Of a DNA stretch of 64,000 nt, positions 12,401 to 22,800 are shown piece by piece (position 1 is the first letter of the stretch; every line of letters starts with the position of its first letter). The position numbers and the translations under genes were made by a program. The stretch comes from Apostichopus japonicus. Taxonomy: Eukaryota > Echinodermata > Holothuroidea > Aspidochirotida > Stichopodidae. The notes under the pieces are model-generated. The model worked only from the letters and a program-made list of their open reading frames with translations. It was not told the DNA's origin and ran no database searches. The stretch is taken from assembly GCF_037975245.1 (NCBI RefSeq), contig NC_092582.1, positions 21,228,577 through 21,292,576 on the forward strand, written 5' to 3'.

Positions 12401-12671
12401 CCAGTGGGTTTTAGGACAATTGACTGATGAGCATGTGGTCAACTTTTTGAAGAGATGTGTCACAGGGCTTGCAGATGATGGAATGATCTTCATCAAAGAA
12501 AATATTTCAAAGGAGGGCCTTGTCTTTGATGATGAAGACAGCAGTGTAACCAGATCTCCCACAGAGCTGAAGGCATTGATACAGACTGCAGGACTCAAAA
12601 TTCTCAAAGTTGAGAAACAGAAGAAATTTCCTGTAGGTCTTTTTAAAGTTGAAATGTATGCTATGAGGTAG
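3252..12671 (+). CDS. NTMT1: N-terminal Xaa-Pro-Lys N-methyltransferase 1 (two coding exons)
   Basis: The product is a SAM-dependent methyltransferase that methylates the alpha-amino group of proteins with X-Pro-Lys N-termini exposed after Met removal; known substrates include RCC1 and ribosomal proteins, in nucleus and cytosol. Joining 3252-3437 to 12159-12671 (both phase 0, GT and AG present) gives 232 aa against 223 in human. Visible signatures are YWSKVPRTVDGMLGGYG (27-43), the SAM-binding DCGAGIGR (76-83), DVIWIQWV (139-146) and FDDEDSSV (185-192, with the Asp equivalent to human Asp180). The position equivalent to human His140 is Gln149. The ATG at 3252 is chosen because the methyltransferase N-terminus follows it directly; a second Met lies at residue 5. 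An ATTAAA at 12761 could be the polyadenylation signal. The intron is 8.7 kb and transposon-rich. The gene is convergent with VARS. Confidence 0.95.
3438..4840. other. NTMT1 intron, 5' part
   Basis: Intronic sequence with no convincing exon. Apart from the small palindrome at 4197-4220 no structured repeat is recognised. G/T-rich sequence just before 4840 supplies the target site of the hAT element. Confidence 0.6.
4197..4220. mobile_element. Ultra-short palindromic insertion B with 7-bp direct repeats
   Basis: CATGGAGGT (4197-4205) and ACCTCCATG (4212-4220) form a 9-bp stem with a 6-nt spacer. GTTTACT lies immediately on both sides (4190-4196 and 4221-4227). The whole insertion is 24 bp. 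Confidence 0.65.
4841..7882. mobile_element. Non-autonomous hAT element, 3.0 kb, perfect 8-bp TSD
   Basis: Left terminus CAGGGTCTTAGCTAG (from 4841) is mirrored by CTGGCTAAGACCCTG (to 7882). GGTGGGGG flanks both ends (4833-4840 and 7883-7890). No transposase frame is evident in its 3042 bp, so it is probably mobilised in trans or dead. Near the right end lie two copies of a G/C-rich module with CCCTAAGG and CCCCTGGACCCCACC (about 7245-7345 and 7735-7785), also found in the hAT element at 15195-16744. Inside, about 125 bp apart, are two diverged copies of a segment ending GTTAGGCTACCATGT (about 5703-5755 and 5828-5880). Confidence 0.85.
7883..12158. other. NTMT1 intron, 3' part
   Basis: Mostly unique, A/T-rich intron with no supported exon. 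It contains the palindromic insertion at 9546-9574. About 10260-10310 holds GCGAAAGTCTTCACACCC, whose diverged inverted relative lies at about 46235-46265 in a CRYZ intron, so this is probably one end of a dispersed element. The intron ends with the acceptor at 12157-12158. Confidence 0.6.
9546..9574. mobile_element. Ultra-short palindromic insertion C with 7-bp direct repeats
   Basis: CATGGAGCTGCTA and TAGCAACTCCATG pair with one mismatch around a 3-nt loop. The 29-bp palindrome is bounded by GTCAAAC at 9539-9545 and 9575-9581. Confidence 0.7.
12159..12671 (+). CDS. NTMT1: NTMT1 coding exon 2 (residues 63-232)
   Basis: The acceptor TTCATTTTGCAG ends at 12158; the frame opens at Ala63 and stops with TAG at 12669-12671. 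It carries the whole Rossmann-type methyltransferase core. The codon at 12417-12419 is CAA (Gln149), where the human enzyme has His140. Confidence 0.95.
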   Translation, partial: APWPERVQSRKALDCGAGIGRITKHLLLPLFETVDLVEQDKDFLEAAPKYIGPSAKRVGRYINEGLQSFTPQPKEYDVIWIQWVLGQLTDEHVVNFLKRCVTGLADDGMIFIKENISKEGLVFDDEDSSVTRSPTELKALIQTAGLKILKVEKQKKFPVGLFKVEMYAMR

Positions 12672-13514
12672 TCAATATTGGAAAGGAAGGTTTTGAAATA
12701 GCAGATTTTGTCTGTAGTTCTTGACAGTTTGGGTAGTTACAGTACTTTTACTTCCTATGAATTAAAGGAGTTGTTTTGTGAAAAATATTCTCTCAAATTA
12801 ACTTTTGTTTTATACTACATTCACCTTAGTTCTTGCTACAACTTAAAGAGATGGAATTGGTTTCAGTGTCATTGTTAACATTCCACCTTGAAATGTGATA
12901 TGAAAGCAAAGAGGAAATGAATGGTTCCAGATCCTAATAGTACCATGACATCACAGGTTTACATAGTGACAGCTCCCAGCTCTCCAAAACAGAACCAAAC
13001 TTTTTGCAACTGTTTGGGAATAGTTAATCACATAGATTTGTCATATAAGCCAAGATGATGGTTGGGTTTGTGTCCAAATTTGCTGCCATGTCATATATAT
13101 ATTTGAGATAACACATATTTGGTTACCAATACCCTGTAACATGGAAGACTTGTCCCTGATTGTGGTTAATGCATATCGTTATTATACTGTACATGTGCTA
13201 CTAGGAATCTTGAGTACCTCATGTTTGATAAATGCACATACCCCAATGATAAACTTGAATCTCTGAAACACTGATGTAGGCATATATATCATCTTGTCAT
13301 TTTTTTTATGATTGGAATGTGCATCTTTTCTATATTGGTTAAATCATTCAGCCATGTTTTTGAATAGTTTCCACTTAGAATAATACTCACTTGTTTAATT
13401 AGTGTGTGTGGTCTTCAAATTGCTGGTACAAGTATATACTTACACAAGACTTGTTGAACCACTAGAAAACTGTTGATTAGTTTCAAAGTGTAGCAAACAC
13501 CTTACAGTATGTCA
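12672..13514. other. NTMT1 3' UTR and downstream sequence
   Basis: No exon is seen. ATTAAA at 12761-12766, about 90 bp after the stop codon, is a plausible polyadenylation hexamer, with A/T-rich sequence after it. Nothing else is recognised before the dispersed repeat at 13515. Confidence 0.5.
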
Positions 13515-14200
13515 TTTTTAGCTCATACCAGCATGCTGGTGTGAGCTATTGTTACAGTGCGGCGTCTATCACTCTATCATTCTATCACTCTATCCGTCAA
13601 CAATTGGTAAAACCGCTCCCACTCGCACAGTGTTTAATGGAATTTCATGAAACTTGGACACAAGGACCATTGGGTATAGGGCCATCAGAGATGGTCCGAA
13701 ATTTGGGGTCAAAAGTCACCTGTGGGCCGTAATGGGCCATTTTGTGGAAATACGCAAAATGCTTCTTCTACAGATTCCATGGTACAATGTTGAGGGTTTG
13801 TCACAATAGTACTATGGAAGTTTTATCTTCAGGGTGTTCATGAATTTGAAATCAAAGATCAACTAGGGGTCTCTTGTTGCCCGGGCCGCATCCCTATATT
13901 TTCAAATTGCTTCTGTTCATACAGTGTATGGCCAGTTATAATGAAACTTGGTCACAACATTCCTCGGGATGAGGGTTACGAGTGGTGTTCGGAAAATTGA
14001 GGTCAAATGTCATTTAGGGGGTCATCGGGGGTCATTCTTTGTAATATTTTCAAATATCTCAATCTCCTCAAGATTTCGATGGATCATATTAAAAGTTGAA
14101 CTGATGATTGTTGGATTGTGTATCAATAAGGTGATGCCTAAAAATTTTGGGTCAAAAGTTAATTAATTACAATTAATCCCCATTGTTTAAAAAAATCTGA
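13515..14200 (+). repeat. Dispersed repeat with palindromic head
   Basis: It begins TTTTTAGCTC and opens with a 28-nt palindrome centred on GCATGC (13520-13547), followed by GTTACAGTGCGGCGTC and a run of TATCACTC/TATCATTC. The body has repeated wording such as GAAACTTGG and GGTCA. I recognise this head-plus-body architecture as a dispersed repeat of marine invertebrate genomes, but cannot name a family. No target duplication was identified and the 3' limit is approximate. Confidence 0.55.
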
Positions 14201-15194
14201 GCCTTAACATTTTTCCTAAGCTCCTTTAATTTATCTACCAGTCTCTGCAGTGTTTATTTACATTTGTGGTTTAAGCTCTGCAGAGAAGGATTGGGAGTTG
14301 TTATTAACTGTTGAACTGTAAGCATGAGAGCTTTATAGCCAATCAGCACTTGCCGATTCTTAAAAGTCTTTGAGCCTGAGGTATGTAGGCAGCCAGCCAA
14401 AATTTTGGGAAGGAGTGCTTGTGAAGTTATTTCTGCTCAGGTAGAGGGGAGAAAGTTTAATAGGGTAGGTCAGTGGTATTGTTTGAGAGAGTGGGTAAAA
14501 TAGGACTTAAAGGGGGAAAATAGGAATTATAGCCAGTGGTGTGGCCAGGATTCTGCTAACGGAGGGGGGGGGGGGGTTATCGCCGTTTTGAACTAGGGGT
14601 ATAAATTTGTCTTTGAACCTAAATTGTTTGGCCTCATGGGCCCAAAATTGGTGGAATCTGAAAAATGGCCTGAAATTTGGTGGGCCATAAAGTTTTGTGG
14701 GCCCTACATTTTTGAGCTCGAAAAGGTATGAGCTTCTGCACCATTGGTGCTCTAGTGAGTGTATAGTGCAAGAAATGCACCATGGTAAGATAAGAACTGG
14801 TAAGGTCTAAGGATATTAATTTCTCTTAAAGCAGGGATTCAGTTGTGACCCCCCAACCCCTCCCCCCCCCCACCATGTGGCTTGATTTCTTAATTATTAG
14901 GGAATAATCTCTCCAGTCAGCAACTGGGAAAATTAACAAAAAAACTCAACAATGTACAAATTTCCTGCTCCTTGAAGCATGTTTTAGTTTGAGAAACAAA
15001 TAAACAAGTCTCAAATTACAAGATGTTTACAGTATGTTGTTCCTTGATCGTTTTTTTTTCTTATTATATTTAAAAATAAAGCTGATAAACTGTTGTATCG
15101 TTATCAATGAGGCTGAATGTTGTCAGAGTGACAATTGTACCACTTGACAAGGAAATTTATTAGCCAAATATGACAAGTAATTGTCAGTCTTACC
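14201..15194. other. Intergenic, no gene recognised
   Basis: Contains a G-run (about 14562-14577), a CAGTGGTGTGGCCAGG start at about 14524 resembling a hAT terminus with no matching right end found, and C-rich sequence at about 14845-14875. No exon is supported. Confidence 0.5.
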
Positions 15195-16744
15195 CAGTGT
15201 TCGATTTTTCCGGTATCGCATCGCAAAATGCGATCCAAAACGACAAACTTGCGAGACGTTTCCAAATCAGCATCGCACATTGTGCCGATTTGTGCGATAC
15301 AAATTCCTAGTCAGATTTGGGAGCAAACACTCAAACCTTAACTTACGAACTGTCGATCACAATGTAGAAGTTATAATTTGAGTTTATACTCAATGTACAA
15401 CTTATTCACTTGACCGTATAGCGAAAAAAACCCTGAAAAATAATATCCTACCATAGTTAAGTGTAAAGCAAAAAGCCAAACCACCTCGGCGGTTACGGAT
15501 CTCACGTAACTAAAAGGTTCCCTGGCAACGTGCCAAAAAAATGTTAACAAACAGGTGTTACACAGGGGATGAGCTCACAGTTGTTGAGAAGGTACCTGGG
15601 CAAATTCGCAGCACATGTACCGTGGTACAGTAGTTGGGTATAGGATTAAACACTGCAGTTGTAAAAATGTACGCATAGTGCACGCTATTCATTGTTAGGC
15701 AGTCTAGAAACGGGGCTTTGCTGAACGTTGTTTGTTTCATAATATCGGAAGTTTTGTAAGTTGCACTTTCTAAAGATTGAAAGACAGATTAAATCTCTTT
15801 TCATTTTGTAACATAAATTAATATAGCTACTTTAACTTGTCATTTTAAAATTTTCATCAGTTTTGTGACAATTTAAATAAAAAAGTTGTCAGTATTTTGC
15901 ATCCTCAACTGGGAATTTTTCATCGCCAGACATCGCAAAAAATGCCAATTTTCGGAGGCTTTCGCCCCCAGGATCCCCACGAGGGGTTCTACCCCATGAC
16001 CTCACCATAGCCCTAAGACGGGCCCCTGGACACCACGCCTTTTTGCTTGCACGTTACGCGTGCTAGGCAGGCGAACATCGGCGGGAAATCGGCAGTGTGT
16101 TCGCGGGAAATTGAACAAGGTTTTCCAACACCGCTGAACGGTGCAGTTACTGTATGCATCATGTTCAAGGTTTTCACGGAGGCCTTTGAGGAAATGAATG
16201 GTTAGTACAGTGTATACATGCTGCACTAATGCTGTGTGTAGGCCAAGGTTCACGAAGGTCATTGGTTATATTCGCGCGCCGTATACGTGTTTTTAGATGT
16301 TACGGAGAGTCAGGTTTCCATGGATATTAATCGAAAATGAATCTGAGTTTAACTGACGCTAAAGAAATGGATCGTCTTGGGCAGATTAACAAATCATTGC
16401 AAGTATAAATAAGTACAGGTAGCTCTGCTGTTAAAAAGAAAAGTTCAATATCGGTTTGCTGTTATCGGCAATTAGGCAAAATTTTACCGATACCGATATG
16501 CTGCCGATATTGCAAATATTGGCCGATACCGATATTGAAAACGATTATCGTAGCAACACTAGTATAAATAATAATAATAAACAAACATTTTCTAGTTAAT
16601 ACATTGATCGCCAACATTTGGTCCGTTTTGTGGTTATTTCAAAACTGATATTCAATATTGGGGAACTGCTATGCAACAAAAATATTGTATAACAATTGTC
16701 GAAATTTGTTGCTATGCAATTTTTTGGCCATAAGTCGAACACTG
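15195..16744. mobile_element. Non-autonomous hAT element, 1.55 kb, perfect 8-bp TSD
   Basis: Termini CAGTGTTCGA (15195) and TCGAACACTG (ending 16744) are inverted copies. Both are flanked by GTCTTACC (15187-15194 and 16745-16752). There is no transposase frame. The interior has several ATCGCAAAA/TGCGAT stretches and, at about 15955-16040, the G/C-rich module with CCCTAAGACGGGCCCCTGG shared with the 3-kb hAT element in the NTMT1 intron. Confidence 0.87.
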
Positions 16745-17097
16745 GTCTTACCCCATTACTCTAGAACAAGCTGCTTTGCAAGTACTCAATCATTGACTTA
16801 AATATCTTCTGTCAACAGTGACATTGTCTGAAATACTATACCTCACCAGCCTCTTGTGGTCCAGTCATCAGTTCTCATTTTTCGTGGTACGAGATTTTCT
16901 TTAACATGTGTTGGTAATGGATGTCTCTAAAAAACTGGTTCTCCAGATATGCTAAACCCAATTCAGTCTAGCAATATGTAGAGCAAAATTGACCATAAAA
17001 GTGAAATTATTTTGATTCATTTATGAAGGATCTTCATTATGAGACATTCTGAAATGGATGCTGAAGTGAAGGATGGATAGTTTCATACCTAACACCT
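16745..17097. other. Short intergenic spacer
   Basis: Apart from the target duplication of the hAT element at its start, nothing is recognised before the 45-bp array. Confidence 0.5.
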
Positions 17098-17994
17098 GGC
17101 TGAATGTTTGGTCTTTTGACATTTCCCATAGGTCAGTGTTGGGACTGAATGTTTGGTCTTTTGACATTTTCCATAGGTCAGTGTTGGGACTGAATGTTTG
17201 GTCTTTTGACATTTCCCATAGGTCAGTGTTGGGGCTGGATGTTTGGTCTTTTGACATTTCCCATAGGTCAGTGTTGGGGCTGGATGTTTGGTCTTTTGAC
17301 ATTTCCCATAGGTCAGTGTTGGGGCTGGATGTTTGGTCTTTTGACATTTCCCATAGGTCAGTGTTGGGGCTGGATGTTTGGTCTTTTGACATTTCTGATA
17401 GGTTAGTGTTGGGGCTGAATGTTTGGTCTTTTAAATTTCCCATAGGTCAGTGTTGGGGCTGAATGTTTGTTCTTCTAAAATTTCTGATAGGTCAGTGTTG
17501 GGGCTGAATGTTTGGTCTTTTGACATTTCCTATACGTCAGTGTTGGGGCTGAATGTTTGGTCTTTTGAAATTTCTCATAGGTCAGTGTTGGGGCTGAATG
17601 TTTGGTCTTTTGACATTTTCCATAGGTCAGTGTTGGGGCTGAATGTTTGGTCTTTTAAATTTCCCATAGGTCAGTGTTGGGGCTGAATGTTTGGTCTTTT
17701 GACATTTTCCATAGGTCAGTGTTGGGGCTGAATGTTTGGTCTTTTGACATTTTCCATAGGTCAGTGTTGGGGCTGAATGTTTGGATTTTTAAATTTCCCA
17801 TAGGTCAGTGTTGGGCCAAATGTTTGTTCTTTTGACATTTCTCATGGGTCAGTGTTGGGGCTGAATGTTTGGTCTTTTGACATTTTCCATAGGTCAGTGT
17901 TGGGGCTGAATGTTTGGTCTTTTGACATTTTCCATAGGTCCGTGTTAGGGCTGAATGTTTGGTCTTTTTGACATTTCCCATAGGTCAGTGTTGG
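17098..17994. repeat. 45-bp minisatellite, about 20 units
   Basis: The unit is about 45 bp and contains TGTTGGGGCTGAATGTTTGG, then CTTTTGACATTTCCCATAGG. Most units keep the length, some are shorter by 2-3 bp (TTTTAAATTTCCC variants). Because 45 is a multiple of three, unit-length frames stay open on both strands; these are repeat artefacts without a start context or splice signals. It sits between the 3' ends of NTMT1 and VARS. Confidence 0.9.
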
Positions 17995-19776
17995 AACAAT
18001 CTTTTAGCACGCTGAAATTGCTGAAAGAGTTCACTCACTACTCTAATGGAAGCTTTTGCTTCCTAAAATATTTCCAGACATTAGAAAAGGAGCTTATTTT
18101 GAAACACTGTCTCAGTGTGAGTTAAATCATTGAGAATGGAAAGTGCATGGAGGTGTGATCAAGAACGACCATTAATTAAATTTCCGACACACATTTAGTT
18201 TGCAAAACTGGTAACCTTTACATTGCATATCATATTTGAGTATGTTTAGCATGATAAAAAATTTGCAATGTAATTTTCTGGCACTTCAAATACAAAGATA
18301 AGAAGTGTTAAATTAGAACAAGAAATGAACTTATTAACTAGAACATTAATGGCCATTATTTGGAAAACTGTTCATGGAAATGGTCAGTTATTTGTCAAGT
18401 TCCAACCAAAGGATAGCAAGTAAAAAAAAAAGTGAGCAAGAAATAAGTGACATGCAAGAAAGTATAGTAAAGAATTGCTTGTATTTTATTTCATTTATCA
18501 TTCTCAATTTAGATGTATGCAAGCCTTGATTTAAGCCCCCATATAAAGTGACCTTAATGTGTTGGTATCCTAACTGAATGGCAGGGTACTTATATACACT
18601 GTATATATATTATTTTCCATCACCTGTAAACAGATTAACACTTAATCATTCTGATATAGTACAGTACTTTGCTTCTGCTATCATTAGCCAATGTCATTAT
18701 GAAAATGATTTGTCTCTTCTGATGCATGTGATTAAAGTTTGATTGAAGCCCTAAATGAATCTATGGTTTGGTATCTCTTTGCTGAAGCATTATTTGTTCA
18801 GTCCTTTCTTTGCATAAGTATCATTTCCTAATTGAGTGCCCTATGGTTATATTATGATATGGGGAATCCATGTAGTAATTTATTAGCAATCAAATTTCAA
18901 AGAAATGCAAATGTTAAATTAGTAGAATAAATATCAGTTACTCTGCTTGGTACTTGGTAATCTGTTGCAGAAATGATTTTATTTTAACAATTTCACAGAT
19001 GCAACAATCAATCTACTGGAATGTGTATATGATTAATTAACCTGCTTCACAAACTGTCTAAACCTAAACAAACAAGAAGTTTCCAACTGGCTGTTAAGCA
19101 CCCAATCACCTAAGAAGTAAATGTAAGTACTTGTGCTATACTTCAAATGTGACAAATATTACCAAATACCGGAACAAAAACACCAAAGCAGATCCCCTTC
19201 AAAAATGAACTTAACACTAACAAACGTGATGCGGATATCACAACAAAAATAAACAAATCAAGCATGGTAGTGGTGAACACTACAAGAAAAGTAATTATAG
19301 AGAAATATTATTGTTACATGGAAGGTGACTTCAAGTTCCATGATTTTGGTAGACTATTTCTGCATCTGATGCTGACTTCATTATTTAGTCAACCATTAAG
19401 AATCACAGAATATAATTATCATGTGTTCAAAATCAGCAATTCAAGCACGAAAGTGTTAACATGTCATGTTTTTTCAATGAAGAAACATAACATGATAATT
19501 CACAGAGGGCTAATTTGGTTCACCTATAACAAGATTTGATAAGCATTCAGAACGCAGCTCTTTCTTGAGATGTTCATCTGTTTTTAAAGTGAACTATCAG
19601 TCTCTTTATCTCACATAAATCCAGGGAATACAACGATACATTAATATGTGGTATGCAACCTGTTAAGTGTATGCCAAGCTATTTCTCTGCTATTCAATAC
19701 AGTATACTCTAAACACTCTGATTAGGTAGAATACAAACATTTCCTGAAGACAACTGTATCCAAGTAGCAATGAGAT
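17995..19776. other. VARS downstream/3' UTR region
   Basis: Sequence immediately 3' of the VARS stop codon (minus strand) and the intergenic gap beyond. No exon, tandem repeat or inverted repeat is recognised, and no clear AATAAA on the minus strand is seen close to the stop. Confidence 0.4.
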
Positions 19777-19857
19777 TCAGGCACTGCCATCAGCTACCAG
19801 CTTAAACATCTGAATTGCTTCTTCAATCTTCTTAACTTCTGTCTCCATGTTGGAAAA
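19777..19857 (-). CDS. VARS1: VARS1 exon 23 (residues 1045-1070) and stop
   Basis: 81 nt including TGA (19777-19779). [20 protein letters not shown] matches the family C-terminus. The acceptor CTCACTCAG precedes it. Confidence 0.93.
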   Translation of the reverse strand, partial: FSNMETEVKKIEEAIQMFKLVADGSA

Positions 19858-22800
19858 CTGAGTGAGAATGAGATAATTGACATTATGGAATGCTGGCATG
19901 AACACTTTACAAAGGTCTTAATCAGGAGTGTTACAGTTGTATTTAAAACACTGGCAAACTATTTAGGGATACAATAAATATATTGTAATATTACTTGAGC
20001 TATTTTAATCCTACAATTGATCAAGCATCAAAGCAGCACCTGTTATGCGTTCTCGACATTTAAATTGTCATAAATACACCAATAAAATCACTATTAAAGT
20101 GAGAGTGAATAATGAAGGAATCAGATACCATGTCTCTACCAGTAAGGTAGCAATGAAGGTTCAATCGGGCAAAAAAGAAAAAACTGAAATGACTCGCATG
20201 TGTGACAGGGAGGGGGTGATGGAAATTCACTTAACTTTCAATCAAAGATAACTTGATGAGAAACTAATTTCAAACACTTTTTTCAGCGGAGAGAAGTAAA
20301 CGTTTGATAATTGACTATAACGGAACTCAGGAGAAGGCCTTAAAATGGGTAAATATTTAACTCACTTATTCACAGGGGAAAATATTATTTCTACAGCTGT
20401 TGATTTAGAGCAAATTCTATATACTGAGAAACTTGACAGCTAAACAAACATTCCAAATATCATCAGATTTCAAAGATAAATCAACAAGAAGACTATAATA
20501 GACATAAAGCTTTTGAAGAACATTTGCCTGTCTGACATCACATATCTACTGTAATCTACTCCAGGGAATACTGTAAGTTCAACCATATCTTGAGCTGGCA
20601 GTTCGGGGCAAGACATTGAGATAGGGTTTTCAACTAACAGTGGAATATTTTTCTTCCAACATAAGTGTCACATTTTCTGCCACAGGAATATCTCTTCCGG
20701 AGTTGACCATTAACCAACTTCAAGTGATTAGCAAGGCAATTGCACTAATGTGGAGGTTCATCCATGCTTTGTTTATTCCTTGCCAGAGGCAAAAGGAAAC
20801 AAGGTGATGTTGCATAAGTATGTGTGTGAATGACACCCTGGCTTGTAAACACATTAACTCAAAACCTGTATGGTCGGTGAACTTTATATTTGGTATGTAC
20901 ATGCACCTTATTTGAAAAGAAGAACCATATTGTTTTTGTGGTGATCCATCTTCATTTGAGGTCACCAGAGGTCAACATCCAAACACCTTTAAAACATGTT
21001 AAATCACAAAGTGGAGGTTGGATGAACTCCATATGTAGTACATGGATCCACCTTATGTGGTAGAAAAACATTGTTTTCTGAAAACTTGTAAAAACAATTT
21101 GACCCTATGTGGACTTCAAATGATATTTCTACATGCCAAGTGTTAAGTTCACCTATGCTAAACTTACTGTGTTATTGTGTTATGACAATTTTCAGTCTTT
21201 GTTCTATGTTGACCTTTCACCACCAATTTCAATATGGCTCTTCTACACACCAAGCAGGATCTATTAACCAATGATAATTTCAACCTTGATGCACTTTTTG
21301 ATGTAATCATGCTAACCACAATTTCAGACTCTGTGACCTGGCACTCAATAAAGATGGATGGATCCACATGTGAAGTATGAAGTTCATTCACCACATATTA
21401 TCTTGAGTTACAGTGTTAAGCCAATGTAACACACCCACAAGCACACACCATAGAACAGATTCTTTTTGCCTTCCACAAGATATAAAACATAATGTAAAAC
21501 AAAAGTCATCACCAATGCCATCAGAAGCATCTTTTACTCTTGGTCAAGACAGATGAACATGATTTACCTTCTGCAATCCAAGGGTTTGATGCTATCAATC
21601 TGTTACAAACTACCATTTCATTACACTCACCTTTTCAGAATTTGATTTCCTAACATTCTCTGGTACTTTAGTTTGGTAACCCTCAACCTCCATCTTCTCT
21701 TTGAGTTTATCTTGCTGTGATACCAGTTTCTCTTTCTGCTGCTCAAGTTTAGATACCTCCTTGTTGGTATCTATGACTCCCTGGGAAGGATAAATTCAAA
21801 CTAGTGTTGGCATGGTGTATGAAAGAGTCCACATTACTGCATCACATAAGTCTTAACTTTATTACATATTAGTTCAGCTTCCTGTTTGTTGGTATCTATG
21901 ACTGCATTAGAAGGATAAATTCAAACTAGTGCTGACATGGTGTATGAAAGTGTTCACAGTACTGCATCACATAAGTCTTAACTTTTTTACATATCAGTTT
22001 AGCTACATCTTTGTTGGTATCTATGACTGCATTAGAAGGATAAATTCAAACTACTGTTAACATGGTGTATGAAAGTGTTCACAGTACTGCATCACATGAG
22101 TCTTAACTTTATTACATATTAGTTCAGCTTCCTGTTTGTTGGTATCTATGACTGCATTAGAAGGATAAATTCAAACTAGTGCTGACATGGTGTATGAAAG
22201 TGTCCACAGTACTGCATCACATGAGTCTTAACTTTATTACATATTAGTTCAGCTTCCTGTTTGTTGGTAGCTATGACTGCATTAGAAGGATAAATTCAAA
22301 CTAGTGCTGACATGGTGTATGAAAGTGTTCACAGTACTGCATCACATAAGTCTTAACTTTTTTACATATCAGTTTAGCTACATCTTTGTTGGTATCTATG
22401 ACTGCATTAGAAGGATAAATTCAAACTACTGTTAACATGGTGTATGAAAGTGTTCACAGTACTGCATCACATGAGTCTTAACTTTATTACATATTAGTTC
22501 AGCTTCCTGTTTGTTGGTATCTATGACTGCATTAGAAGGATAAATTCAAACTAGTGCTGACATGGTGTATGAAAGTGTTCACAGTACTGCATCACAAAAG
22601 TCTTAACTTTTTTACATATCAGTTTAGTTACATCTTTGTTGGTATCTATGACTGCATTAGAAGGATAAATTCAAACTACTGTTAACATGGTGTATGAAAC
22701 AATCAAGTTAGTTTATACTAGATTCCCTTGTACAAATATTGAATATGTTTGTTGTGACTTTTTAGACATGAAGTTAATCAACAATTTCTAATCTAGTTGT

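Noticed and set aside
14524-14880. hAT MITE starting CAGTGGTGTGGCCAGG
   Set aside because: No inverted right terminus or target duplication could be found downstream.
17021-17686. Open frames on both strands of the 45-bp array as genes
   Set aside because: Repeat-driven frames with no splice signals or homology, open on both strands.
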